DNA of 64,000 bases, from NCBI GenBank assembly GCA_028751875.1, contig CM054134.1:68792089-68856088 (forward strand), in the 5' to 3' direction. The position numbers and the translations under genes are program-made. The notes under the pieces were generated by a model that was not told the DNA's origin, made no database searches, and worked only from the letters and a program-made list of their open reading frames with translations. Positions 54,615-64,000 of this stretch are shown one piece after another; position 1 is the stretch's first letter; each line of letters starts with the position of its first letter. This DNA comes from Rapana venosa (lineage: Eukaryota; Mollusca; Gastropoda; Neogastropoda; Muricidae).

Positions 54615-54950
54615 CTTTCACTGGGAAGGAAGAGGAGAAAAGAGAGGAAGAAAAAGGGGGTTTTGAGAGGGGGGGAGAGGGACAGCTTGGGGGGAAGAAT
54701 AGAAGGTGACAGGGGCAATGGGGTGGGTGGGTAAGAATAGAAGGGGATAGGGCCCAGTTTGGGGGGGGGGGGGAGAAAATAGAAGGGGATAGGGTCCAGT
54801 TTGGGGGGGGGAAGAAGGGGATAGGGCAGTTTGGGGGGGGGGATAGGGGAGGGGGGGTATAGAGTGGGAGGTGTACACTAGGGTGTAGAGAGGGGGAGGG
54901 TAACTGGGGGAGAAATAGGGAAGTGGGGGAGGAGTGAGGAAGGTGCAGCA
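54615..54950 (+). repeat. G-rich tract with 36-bp-like units
   Basis: 'gaaggggatagggcccagtt' plus a G run recurs two to three times at 54735-54845. It is adjacent to the right inverted arm but not placed as an exact mirror of the C-rich tract at the left arm. Confidence 0.75.
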
Positions 54951-55115
54951 GCCACAAGCAATGACAGGACTGATTCAGCATCTCTTACAGGGAAAATCAG
55001 TTCTCATTATCTTTGTGCCTGTCTGTGTAGTTGTTTCCTTATGATACTGGCATTTTCTACAACTTTCTTCAAGCTGTGAATGTTCGTGTGTTTAGAGTTT
55101 TGCATGATAAAGATT
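54951..55115. other. LINE target flank
   Basis: Unassigned sequence immediately left of the LINE target site. Confidence 0.35.
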
Positions 55116-56330
55116 TGATTTTATCTTCACTGTTCACTGTTGACTGGTCCCGTAACCCGCCAGGGTCGTGGGGGCGCTGCATGGTGGACGAACGGTGGAC
55201 CAGCTGGCTCCACTTAGCGCGGTCGTGGGCAAGTGCCTGGGTGACACTGAAGTCCTCCCCTGTCCAATCACGGATGTCGTCGGCCCACTTTCTCCTCTGT
55301 CTGCCCCGTCTTCTCTTCCCCTGGACTGTTCCTTGCAGGATGGTCTTTGCAAGTCCTTCTGAGCGTGTTACGTGCCCATACCATCTGAGTTTCCTCTTTT
55401 TCGCCGTGGTCAGTAGGTCTTCATAGTCCCGCACCTGTTGAGTGATCATTCTGCGGACTTCATTGTTGGTGACATGGTCCTTGTATGAGATGCCAAGGAG
55501 CCTTCTGAGGCATCTCATTTCTACTGCTTGGATCCTCCTTTGTAGGTCTGCGTTTAATGTCCATGCCTCACATGCGTAAAGCATGATTGAGGTGACTAGC
55601 GCGTTTAGTAACTTTACCTTGGTTCCGAGAGGGATGTTTCTGTCTCTCCATATGGTCTTCAGTCTTGCCATTGCTGCTGCTGTTTGTGCCGCTCTTGCTA
55701 GGATTTCGGTCTTCGATCCCTCCTCACTTATGATGGCTCCAAGGTACTTGAAATGGTCAACTGTCTCCAGTTCTTTTCCGCTGAGAGTGATCTTGGTGGT
55801 GATTGGCTGGGCACTGTTTGTCATGAGCTTGGTTTTCTCGGCGCTGATTTCCATGCCGTATCGTGAGGATATTTCGTCCAGTTTCTTCACTAGGTTGGCC
55901 AGTTCCTCTTCATTTCCTGCCAGACCGTCAATGTCATCGGCAAACCTGAGGTTGGTGATTGTTCGCCCTCCAATGCTGACTGTGCCTGTGTGGTCTTCCA
56001 AGGCGTCAGTCATGATGCGTTCGAGGAAAATGTTAAATAGTGTCGGCGACAGCAGACATCCCTGTCGGACCCCAACTGAGGTACGGAACCATTCCCCTAC
56101 CGTGCCCTGTACGAGTACTGCACTGGTGGCCTTTGAGTAGAGTTCCTTGATGGTGTGGATCAGCTTCTGGCCCATGTTGAATTTGTTCATGGTGGCCCAC
56201 AGAGCGTCATGCCATACTCTATCGAAGGCCTTCTTAAAATCAATGAAGACGTGGAAGATGTCTTGTTGATGCTGGCTGTATTTCTCACACAGAACCCTCA
56301 GGTTGAATATCTGTTCTGTGATTTTATCTT
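55116..56330 (-). mobile_element. 5'-truncated LINE, open RT frame, 12-bp TSD
   Basis: TGATTTTATCTT at 55116-55127 and 56319-56330 is a perfect target-site duplication; the insert between is about 1,190 bp. On the minus strand one frame stays open from the truncation point. It reads 'HVFIDFKKAFDRVWHDALW' (about 56265-56210), 'VGVRQGCLLSPTLFNIFLER', 'TNLRFADDIDGLAGNEEELA' (catalytic FADD at about 55928-55945), 'FKYLGAIISEEGSKTEILAR', 'RRLLGISYKDHVTNNEVRRM' and 'KLRWYGHVTRSEGLAKTILQ'. These fit a reverse transcriptase of RTE-like type with its C-terminal region. The 3' end carries AACAGTG twice. The lack of stops or frameshifts over some 390 codons points to a recent insertion. Endonuclease and N-terminal RT are absent, so this copy cannot move by itself. 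Confidence 0.9.
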
Positions 56331-56960
56331 ACAGGTGTTTAAAGTTAGGGGGTGGAGGAGAGCATAGAATAGGGGATGGAGGGGAGGTAGGTGTAATTTA
56401 GGATGGAAGAAGCGGTAGAACAGAGAAGAAGGTCAGTTTTTTTTTTATATATCGAGGATAATGGAATAAGTACTCATGTGGTATTTTATGTCCATTCCAC
56501 GTGTGTATGCAGTTTTGTACATTTTGTCATCTGTTCCCACCAGCACACAATGGCCTACTCTTTCAAAAAGTGGAACAGGATTTAATGTGTGCGCAAGATG
56601 TTCTACGTGCGTTCGCGCATGGGACTTCGGTTTATAGTCTCATCTGAAGTAGAGTCTGCACTGATGTTAATTCCAGGCGGAAAATCCCCTTTAACAGGAT
56701 GCGAACCTGGGTCATCAAATTGTGAGTGCAATGTTCTAACCATTAGGTCGTGGGAGGGAGGAGATAGGTCAGGGAGGAGGAGGGGTAGGTTTTGGGGAGG
56801 GAGAAGGTGAAAATATATGGGGAGGAGAGGGGTAGGTTAGAGGATAGGTTGGTGGAGGGGAGGAAGGGTAGGTATTGGGGTAGTTTAGGTGGAAGGAAGA
56901 GGGGGTAGAGTAGGGGAGGGAAGGGCAGGGGTAGTTTAGGGAAAGGTTTACATTTGTCAT
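56331..56960 (-). repeat. G-rich tract holding a SINE-A copy
   Basis: G-rich, 'ggggaggtaggt'-like DNA at 56345-56400 and 56750-56945. SINE-A at 56440-56748 on the minus strand, full length ('tatcgaggataatggaataa' to 'aaccattaggtcg'). Confidence 0.8.
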
Positions 56961-57270
56961 GGTCTATGATAAGTAGGCCGTATCTCTTTAAGTATCAAAT
57001 CAAGTGGGAAACAGATGGCCAATATAGTGTTTCCCATGCCAGTATTGTAGAGGAGGATCCAAAGTAGGTGTATGCCAAGAGGCACGCTGTCACTCTCATT
57101 TGCAGGTTTGGACCACTATCCTTGCATTAACGGCTGGACTATTTCTACGTCTGCTGTTAATGTTATGTAGGTTTTATATGTTGCATCTATTTTAATCATC
57201 TGATTTGTCTTTGTCTAATTTCGGTTCTTGTTTATGTCCGCGATCATTAGGAGTGAACAGACTTTTAGTG
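56961..57270. other. No gene recognised
   Basis: Unique-looking; 'gggaaacagatggccaatat' and neighbours give no domain in any frame. Confidence 0.4.
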
Positions 57271-57975
<705 letters not shown>

Positions 57976-58074
57976 AAAATAAAATATCTCAGAGCCCAGT
58001 CTACTGCTTTTCCGAATCTGGCGTCCTTTGATTTAAATAAGCTATTGACAAACTTCAATTTCATGTCTAAATAC

Positions 58075-58079
<5 letters not shown>

Positions 58080-58134
<55 letters not shown>

Positions 58135-58172
58135 TGCGTGCGTGTGTGTGTGTGTGTGTTTGTGAGCGCGCG
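58080..58172 (+). repeat. (GT)n with (GTGC)n
   Basis: GT at 58079-58114, 'gcgtgcgtgcgtgcgtgcgt' at 58116-58143, GT to 58160. Confidence 0.95.
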
Positions 58173-58407
58173 TCCTGTTTTGATTTTGTTTGAGTTTTTT
58201 TCTGTTGTCAAGAGGAAGATAAATTGATTCCTGAATGGTTCTTTCACTCAGGCAGGGTGACACAGCGCCTCCCCGTCTTCAAGGACGACAGTAATCCAAT
58301 CCACAACAAGAAAAGAGAAGTCGGTAATGAACCTATTCCGTAGAGCAGTCGGTTACGTCCCTTGTTCTGTCTTTTCGCCGGCGCATTCTTCTGATTTCGT
58401 CAACAGG
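58173..58407. other. Unassigned
   Basis: No exon or repeat recognised. Confidence 0.35.
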
Positions 58408-58790
58408 TTTGACTTGACTTGATTTGACTTGATCTAATTTGACTTGATCTGCTTTTTGACTTGATTCGATTTGACTTCACTTGATTTGACTTGATCTGAT
58501 TTGACTTGATTCGATTTGACTTGATCTGATTTGACTTGATTCGATTTGACTTCACTTGATTTGATTTGACCTGGTTTGACTTCATTTGTCTTGACTTGAC
58601 TGGACTTGGTTTGACTTGACTTGGTTTGACTTGACTTCATTTGACTTGACTTGATTTTTTTTTTATCCGTTGACCCGTGGAGGAGCTGCTGGGGCACTGC
58701 AAGGACGTTTACAGGCAGTGTCTCGTGGGAAAGTTGAATATGGGGGAGTCAAGTATCTGTGTGCATGCTGGGAATGTTCCCGTAATGCAC
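58408..58790 (-). repeat. (TTGAC)-type array at a SINE-B-related 3' end
   Basis: TTGAC/TTGAT pentamers with 'tcgatttgac', 'tctgatttgacttga' super-units at 58408-58655, then 'ggaggagctgctggggcact', 'ggcagtgtctcgtgg' and 'gtgcatgctgggaatg', as at 5376-5540. Confidence 0.75.
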
Positions 58791-59203
58791 TCCAAACCTG
58801 AAATACTGACGTGGTGTATCTTTTATGTGTAGGCTCTTTTTTCGTTTGTTCGTGCCCTATGCTGCATACTTCAAGCAGCTCCAAAAGTGTGTTTCTTCAT
58901 CTACGTACATAGTCTGCAAATGCCTTCATTTCAGTTTCCGAATGAATATTCAAAACAATTCTTCCTACCCAACGTAGGAGTCGTGGATTTTGTGTGTGTG
59001 TGTCTGTATGATCCTGTTTTGTTATGGAAAGCTATACTTCATTTTTAAGAGAGTTCTATAAGGAAGGTAAACTGTTTGTTGAGGAGGTCAGATGATGAAT
59101 CAACCATGGCAACAGTTGCTTTGCATCATATCATTGTTATAAGTTTTGAAAGACAGAGGTGTGAAAAGGAAAAAGAAGAGGAGCAAGAGAAGAACGTCGT
59201 GGT
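58791..59203. other. No gene recognised
   Basis: AT-rich, unique-looking, with a short GT patch near 58991. Confidence 0.4.
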
Positions 59204-59206
59204 ATG

Positions 59207-59278
<72 letters not shown>
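59204..59278 (+). repeat. (AT)n tract
   Basis: About 70 bp of pure AT, able to extrude as a cruciform. Confidence 0.97.
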
Positions 59279-59280
<2 letters not shown>

Positions 59281-59412
59281 TCATCTTTCCCACCGGCACA
59301 CAATATCCTGCTCTTCCAAAAGACGAAATGTATTTTAATGTGTGCGCAAGATGTTCTGCATGCATACACACTCGGGACTTCGGTTTACAGTCTCATTTGG
59401 AGAACTTTAACA
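59279..59412 (-). mobile_element. SINE-A middle fragment
   Basis: 'cccaccggcacacaatatcc' to 'cagtctcatttggagaac'. Its left border coincides with the end of the AT tract. Confidence 0.65.
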
Positions 59413-59574
59413 TAAAGTTTTTTAAAATTTTTATTTAGTCATTTGTTTTGGACAACCACTGTTATTTTGAGGTTTGGAGTATTGATTTTATCTCATTTAA
59501 GCCGCTCTGGATTGACCTTTGTAGTTGGCTGGAGTATTGGTGCTGAGGACGACTAAAGAAAGGGGTTCTTCTTT
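59413..59574. other. Unassigned
   Basis: No exon or repeat recognised. Confidence 0.3.
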
Positions 59575-59887
59575 TTCTTCAAACGCTCAGACAGCAACTA
59601 TTGTTGTCTGTCATAGCAGCGAAAATGTGTTGCGCTGCCGTTAAGCGCCTGACAAGTCAGGCCCAGCGCATCCCCAAGTCGGAGTGGGGGAGAATTGCTA
59701 CCTTTTAAATCTTTCTGAGAGAAAAAAATAAGGGGGGGGGGGCAGGAGAGTGGACCAAGAAGGCAGAAAATAGACAAGAAGGGGGTGAGAGGAAGAAAAA
59801 GGAACAAGGAAAAAACAAAGAGAGGGACAGAAAAGAGGGAAATCCTAACACAGAATTTCCAGAAGGTGGAGGGTGCTGTTTATCCTT
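59575..59887 (+). mobile_element. Family E, reference copy, 5' part
   Basis: TTC-rich start, 'aaacgctcagacagcaacta', 'ttgttgtctgtcat', then 'ttgcgctgccgttaagcgcc', 'tgacaagtcaggcccagcgc', 'gagtggaccaagaaggcaga', 'aaaacaaagagagggacaga', 'cacagaatttccagaaggtg'. Two inverted-repeat hairpins lie in the first 100 bp. There is no tRNA or 5S box and no open frame. The element is cut by a SINE-C at about 59887 and its last bases resume at 60301. Confidence 0.8.
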
Positions 59888-60029
59888 GGGTGTGGATCGG
59901 TGGTCTAGAGGTAACGCGCCTGTCTAGAAAGCGAAAAGTCCGGGTCGGAAGTGGGCGGTGGGTTCAAATCCCGTTTGGCCCCGAAAAATTTCCCCATCCA
60001 CTAGACCTTGAGTGGTGGTCTGGGCGCTA

Positions 60030-60060
<31 letters not shown>

Positions 60061-60300
60061 CGTGCGTTACACAAAACTTATTTAGCGCACGTAAAAGAAC
60101 CCACGGCAACAAGAGAGTTGTCCCTGGCAAAATTCTGTAGAAAAAAAGCCACTCCGATAGGGAAACAAATGCAGTTGTAGACAGGAAAAAAAAATGTGGC
60201 GCTGCTCTGAGGCGACGCGCTCTCCCCGGGGAGAGCAGCTCGAATTTCACGCCGAGAAATGTGACGAGACTTAAAGTGGTATAAATAAATAAAAAATATA
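59888..60300 (+). mobile_element. SINE-C inserted in family E
   Basis: Head 'ggtggtctagaggtaacgcg', 'cggtgggttcaaatcccgtt'; body 'cgtaaaagaacccacggcaa', 'gccactccgatagggaaaca', 'gcgacgcgctctccccgggg'; A-rich (AAAT)n end. No clear target duplication could be drawn. Confidence 0.88.
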
Positions 60301-60622
60301 CTGACAGGACCCCCGGCATCCCCACGGGGAAAGATAGGGTTTTCTTATTGCAGTTCTACTATGTATAGAGCCTAGCCGTGCAGTTTCGATCTAAGCTTTG
60401 ATTCCTTGTTAATGACGTGGCAGTCCTGATATGGCCTTTGTGCTCAGCGGAGCTATGAACTCGTAGTCTCGAAGATAGACTTATAGACTGACAAGAGATA
60501 ACAAAGCATGGCCGATTAAAAAAAAAAAAAAGGCCAACCGAACAAACATCCCCATTCTATTTCTTTCAATACTTTTTTTTAAAGGATCTAAAGGTCATAT
60601 AAAGTAAGTTCTTGAAAAGCTG
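60301..60622. other. Family E end, then unassigned DNA
   Basis: 'ctgacaggacccccggcatc' at 60301-60320 completes family E. Nothing is recognised in the rest apart from an A run at 60519-60531. Confidence 0.5.
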
Positions 60623-60684
60623 GTGTGTGTGTGTGTGTGTGTGTGTGTTGTGTGTGTGTGTTGTGTGTGTGTGTGTGTGAGCGC

Positions 60685-60734
<50 letters not shown>

Positions 60735-60856
60735 TCTACATTCTTTTATTTCAAGGATAATGGATAAGCTCCCATATGCTTTTTGGTTGTTGTTGGCTGT
60801 TTTTTTATAGTCACCGTGTACATGCGATTGTGTAAATTTCGTCATCTGTTCCCGTT

Positions 60857-60893
<37 letters not shown>

Positions 60894-60905
60894 TGACTGA
60901 CTGAC
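60623..60905 (-). repeat. (GT)n tracts around a SINE-A fragment
   Basis: GT at 60622-60733; SINE-A 3' half at 60735-60858 ('caaggataatggataagctc', 'cgtcatctgttcccg'); GT and (GACT)n at 60856-60920. Confidence 0.8.
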
Positions 60906-61150
60906 TGACTGACTGACTGTGACGCACGCGCGTGCGTGCATTTGTTTGTTTGTTTGTTTGTTTGAAAGGAAGTAAACCTTGACCCCGATTCAATAACCCA
61001 GATGAGATGCTTATGTCAGTCTATCCAGATTACGCTAAATGGAACTTCCCTTGCTCGGACAAACAAATGTAAGGAAGACTGAAGGGAAAGAAGAAGAAGA
61101 AGAAAAAGGAGAAGGAGAAGAAGAAGGAGAAGGAATAGCAGGGTTAGAGG
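60906..61150. other. Unassigned; (TTTG)n and (GAA)n patches
   Basis: Short 'tttgtttgtttgtttgtttg' at 60940-60965 and AAG-rich DNA at 61090-61135. Confidence 0.4.
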
Positions 61151-61154
61151 ACTG

Positions 61155-61168
61155 TCTATATATATCTG
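61155..61168 (+). promoter_or_regulatory. Possible TATA element
   Basis: 'tctatatatatctg', followed by GC-richer, repeat-free DNA (61170-61274) that could be a 5' UTR exon. Proposed only because the next coding exon begins at a splice acceptor at 63940 and so needs a non-coding first exon upstream. Confidence 0.25.
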
Positions 61169-61189
61169 CGCCTTCCTGTGCTAGTGGGG

Positions 61190-61274
61190 TCAGCTGACTT
61201 TAGCGAGGGACTCACTGCTTTCCCATTCCTTGTCAGTCCAGCACTAGGAATTCGGCAGCACAGTCTTCAGGAAG
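61190..61274 (+). other. Possible non-coding first exon
   Basis: Ends at a donor-like 'gaag|gtagta' (61274/61275). No start codon is required here if translation starts at 63941. The link to the exon at 63941 is inference. Confidence 0.25.
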
Positions 61275-61384
61275 GTAGTAGCTAGCTGCCTAGAGTTTTT
61301 GCTTTGTTGTCTTGAAAAAACCAACGGGTTTGGTTTTGTGTGTGTTTTTGTTCTTTTGTGTTCTCTCTGCCTGTTTTTGTAAGT

Positions 61385-62590
61385 TTCTTTTGTGTTTCGT
61401 TTCTTTTACTTTTTATTTGATTTGTATGTGTTCTTTTTGTGTGTCTTTCTTTCTTTATTGTGTGTGTTTCTTGTTTTGTGTGAATTTCTTTTCTTTCTTT
61501 TTTGGGGTGTATTTTCTTTCTTTCTTTCTTTCTCTATTGTGTGTGTTTTCTTTTTTTTAATTTTACGAATTTCTTTCTTTCTTTTGTGTCTTTCTTGTTT
61601 TCTTTCTTCCTGTCTGTATGTCTGTTTGTCTTTCCTTCTTTATTGTGTGTTTTTCCTTCCTTTCTTTCTTTCTTTCTTTCTTTTCTTTCTTTCTTTCTTT
61701 CTTTCTTTCTTGCGTGTCTTTCTTTCTTTCTTTCTTTATCGTGTCTTTCCTTTTTTCTGTCTTTGTTGTTTGTTTCTTTCTTTATTGTGTCTTTCCTTTT
61801 TTCTTCCTTTCTTTCTTTCTTTCTTGCGTGTCTTTCTTTCTTTCTTTATTGTATCTATCCTTTTTGTCTTTCTTTCTTTTTCTTTCTTCCTTCCTTTCTT
61901 TCTTTATTTCTTTCTTGTGTGTCTTTCTTTCTTTTTTTCTTGCGTGTCTTTCTTTCTTTCTTTCTTGATCGTGTGTCTTTCTTTTCGTATCTTTTTGTGC
62001 TTTCTTTCATCTATTTACTGTCTTCCATTCTCTCCCTCCCGTTCTTTCTCTTTCTCTTTCTGTTTTTTGCTAACTTTTTTTGGCCGTCTTTCCTTTTTGT
62101 GTCTTTCTTTCCTTTAAAAAAACAACAAAAAACAATTTTTACTTTTAAAAGTGTTTGAGTCTTCCATTCTTTTCTCCCGTTCTGTCTTTCTTTCTTTCTT
62201 CTTCTTTAAAAAAAAACTTTCTTTCTTGCTGTCTTTCTTTCTTTCTTCGTTAAAAAAAATCTTTCTTTCTTTCTTTCTTCTTTTTTAAAAAAAGCTTTCT
62301 TTCTTTCTTGCTGTCTTTCTTTCTTTCTTTCTTCTTTTTAAAAAAAGCTTGCTTTCTTTCTTGCTGTCTTTCTTTCTTTTTATAAAACAACAACACTCTT
62401 TCTTTCTTTCTTTCGTTTTTTTAATGCCTTTCCTTCCTTTTTCTTCTTCTCTTTTTTGGATTTAATTTTTACTTTAAAAAAATCTTTTTACTGGCTTCCA
62501 TTCTTTTCCTCGCTCTTTCTCTCTTCCTTTCGTTCATTTTTACTTTCTTTGTTTTTCTTTTGTGCGTGCGTGCGTGCGTGCGTGCGTGCG

Positions 62591-62628
<38 letters not shown>

Positions 62629-63026
62629 CTTTAATTATTTCCTTTTTATTTCTTATAACTTGTTACTGTCTTCCATTCGTTTTCTCCATTCTTTCTTTCT
62701 ATTTTCCTTTTTTTCTGTCTTTCTTTCTTAACTTCTTTGTTTCTTTTTTTGTGTGTATTGTTTATTTTACTTTTTTTCTGTGTTTATTTCTTCTGTCTTT
62801 TTTATTTTTTTACTGTCTCCATTCTTTCCCCACGTTTTTTCTTTCTAGCTTTCTCCTCTCTTCTGTCGTTTTTTTTTTCTTTCCTGCTATCTTTGTTTCT
62901 TTCTTTTTTGTGTGTATTTTTTTGTCTTTCCATTTTTTTTTTTTGGGGGGGGGGGGGGTATTTTTGTTTACCATCTTCTATTCTTCCCCATTCCTTTCTT
63001 TCCTTCTTTTGCCTTTTTTTTTTTTA
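61385..63026 (+). repeat. CTTT-rich tract, about 1.6 kb
   Basis: Dominated by 'tttctttctttctttctttc' interrupted by 'gtgtgtctttc', 'gcgtgtctttctttc' and 'ttaaaaaaa' blocks. Four units of about 65 bp (Aaaaaa, ctttctttcttgctgtcttt) repeat at about 62205-62390. GCGT/GT tract at 62563-62626; G run at 62945-62959. If the flanking exons are joined, this is intronic. Confidence 0.9.
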
Positions 63027-63115
63027 AAATACCGAGGATAATGGAATAAGCACTCACGTGCTTTTTTTTTAAACATCCAATCCCCGTGTGTATGCGGTTT
63101 TGTAAATTCTGTCAT
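63027..63115 (-). mobile_element. SINE-A 3' end fragment
   Basis: 'taccgaggataatggaataa' to 'cggttttgtaaattctgtca'. Confidence 0.75.
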
Positions 63116-63482
63116 TCAGTGTGTGCATGCGCGCGTATGTATGTATGTATGTATGTATGTATGTATGTATGTATGTATGTATGTATGTATGTATGTCAAG
63201 TCAAGTCAAGTCAAGTCAAAATGTTATTTCCAGATGGTACGTTGAATAAGCAATGCATTTGCTTTTTTTGTATGTATGTATGTATGTATGTATGTATGTA
63301 TGTATGTATGTATGTATGTATGTATGTATGTATGTATGTATGTATGTATGTATGTATGTATGTATGTTTGTATGTATGTATGTATGTATGTATGTATGTA
63401 CGTATGTATGTATGTATGTATGTATGTCTGTCTGTCTGTATGTATGTATGTATGTATGTATGTATGTCTGTATGTATGTATG
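63116..63482 (+). repeat. (TATG)n with (TCAAG)n element end
   Basis: TATG at 63136-63195, then 'tcaagtcaagtcaagtcaa', 'cagatggtacgttgaataag' (63196-63270, minus-strand element end as at 22865), then TATG at 63271-63480 with a few C, T or G variants. Confidence 0.93.
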
Positions 63483-63777
63483 GGGGACGGGATAGCGCAG
63501 TGGTCGGAGCACTCGCTTTCCCCCAGCCAAGTTAAGCAGCGTCGAGCGTGGTTACCAGTTGGATGGGTGACCGTTTGCGCGCCTTGGCTTCAGTACAGTT
63601 CCCCCAGTTCACCCAGCTGTAAATGGGTACCTGCCCTCTTTAGGGTCAGGGAAGGTAAAGCAGCGAGGGAGAGGAGATGGGCGCCGCCCTCAATATGCTG
63701 GCCCTAGAGAAGTGAGGTCTCTGACGCCTCGCTCCCCTACGACCTTATAGGTTATGGGACTCCTTTACCTCCTCCTT
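63483..63777 (+). mobile_element. SINE-5S inserted into (TATG)n
   Basis: Nearly identical to 16324-16621: gcgcag for gctcag, gcactc for gcgctc, and 'cctcctcctttatg' at the end. TATG repeats continue on both sides (to 63808), so it landed inside the microsatellite and its target duplication cannot be told from the repeat. Confidence 0.9.
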
Positions 63778-63940
63778 TATGTATGTATGTATGTATGTAT
63801 GTATGTATGGCTGTCAGAGCATGCGCGTGCATGTAGCCTATGTACGTGTGCGTGATTGCGGGCTTGTGTCCCATTGCTGCACACTGTTTTGTGTTCGCTT
63901 CCTTTACTTCATATGAGCAAGGTGCTGCCGTGTGTTGCAG
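63778..63940 (+). other. (TATG)n end, then intron end
   Basis: TATG to 63808, then non-repetitive sequence ending in a good splice acceptor 'gccgtgtgttgcag' at 63940. Confidence 0.5.
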
Positions 63941-64000
63941 ATGTTGTCTCTTCTCCTCCTCGGCCTTGTGGCCGCTTGCCAGATCTCCGCTACCGGAGGT
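63941..64000 (+). CDS. Signal-peptide exon of an unidentified secreted or membrane protein (partial)
   Basis: ATG at 63941 follows directly after the acceptor 'tgttgcag'. The frame is open to the window edge and gives 20 residues, MLSLLLLGLVAACQISATGG. A short N-terminus, a Leu-rich hydrophobic core (residues 2-12) and small residues around 11-18 make a typical secretory signal peptide. The mature protein lies outside the window, so its family is unknown. A splice acceptor immediately before the start codon, with the 5' UTR in an upstream exon, is a common layout for secreted animal proteins. A candidate upstream exon is at 61190-61274. The frame is short, so a chance ORF cannot be excluded. 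Confidence 0.55.
   Translation, partial: MLSLLLLGLVAACQISATGG

Noticed and set aside
55583..56140. 185-residue plus-strand frame
   Set aside because: Antisense shadow of the LINE reverse transcriptase.
61392..62117. 241-residue Phe/Ser/Leu frame resembling a membrane protein
   Set aside because: It is the CTTT tract; hydrophobicity comes from TTT and CTT codons and several frames look alike.

Overview
This window looks like nuclear DNA of an animal, most likely a gastropod or other mollusc. The pointers are introns with GT/AG borders, RTE-like and other non-LTR retrotransposon remains, at least five tRNA-headed SINE families, and a very high microsatellite load. That placement is inference from repeat style and gene family; no sequence search was possible. 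Gene content is low: one split gene seen nearly whole, one terminal exon, and one first coding exon cut by the right edge. Family names used here (SINE-A, SINE-B, SINE-C, SINE-D, SINE-5S, families E and F) are labels for this window only.

Layout. 1-2.3 kb: SINE copies, one carrying a nested insert. 2.35-2.9 kb: last exon of a Ly6/uPAR-type (three-finger, probably GPI-anchored) protein, then a 70-bp tandem duplication in its likely 3' UTR. 3-13.5 kb: microsatellites and SINE fragments. 13.9-19.95 kb, minus strand: a RING/B-box/coiled-coil (TRIM-type) gene in four coding exons with matching splice phases. Its introns hold SINEs (one nested in another with a clear target-site duplication), a 20-bp array and a 64-bp array. 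Its last exon carries a one-base frame discrepancy at a (CCA)n run. 20-31 kb: SINEs, a decayed RTE-type LINE and many CA/GA/CT tracts. 31.98-35.44 kb: a 3.45-kb minisatellite of about 30 bp per unit with a 1,022-bp higher-order duplication. 36-42 kb: SINE and LINE tails and microsatellites. 42.3-44.14 kb: two abutting arrays, 28/31 bp and about 155 bp. 45.5-47.6 kb: a frameshifted LINE. 48-50.3 kb: simple repeats. 50.7-54.6 kb: an inverted pair of diverged repeats around a LINE fragment. 55.1-56.3 kb: a 5'-truncated LINE with an open reverse-transcriptase frame and a 12-bp target-site duplication. 57-61 kb: CT tracts and SINEs. 61.15-64 kb: a possible promoter and 5' exon, a CTTT-rich intron, and a first coding exon with a signal peptide running off the window.

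No functional link between the three host genes can be argued from this sequence. The most unusual material is in the repeats: a SINE whose head joins a tRNA-like box to the 5S rRNA internal promoter, a recurrent hairpin-bearing family (E), and several arrays that grew by distinguishable steps.
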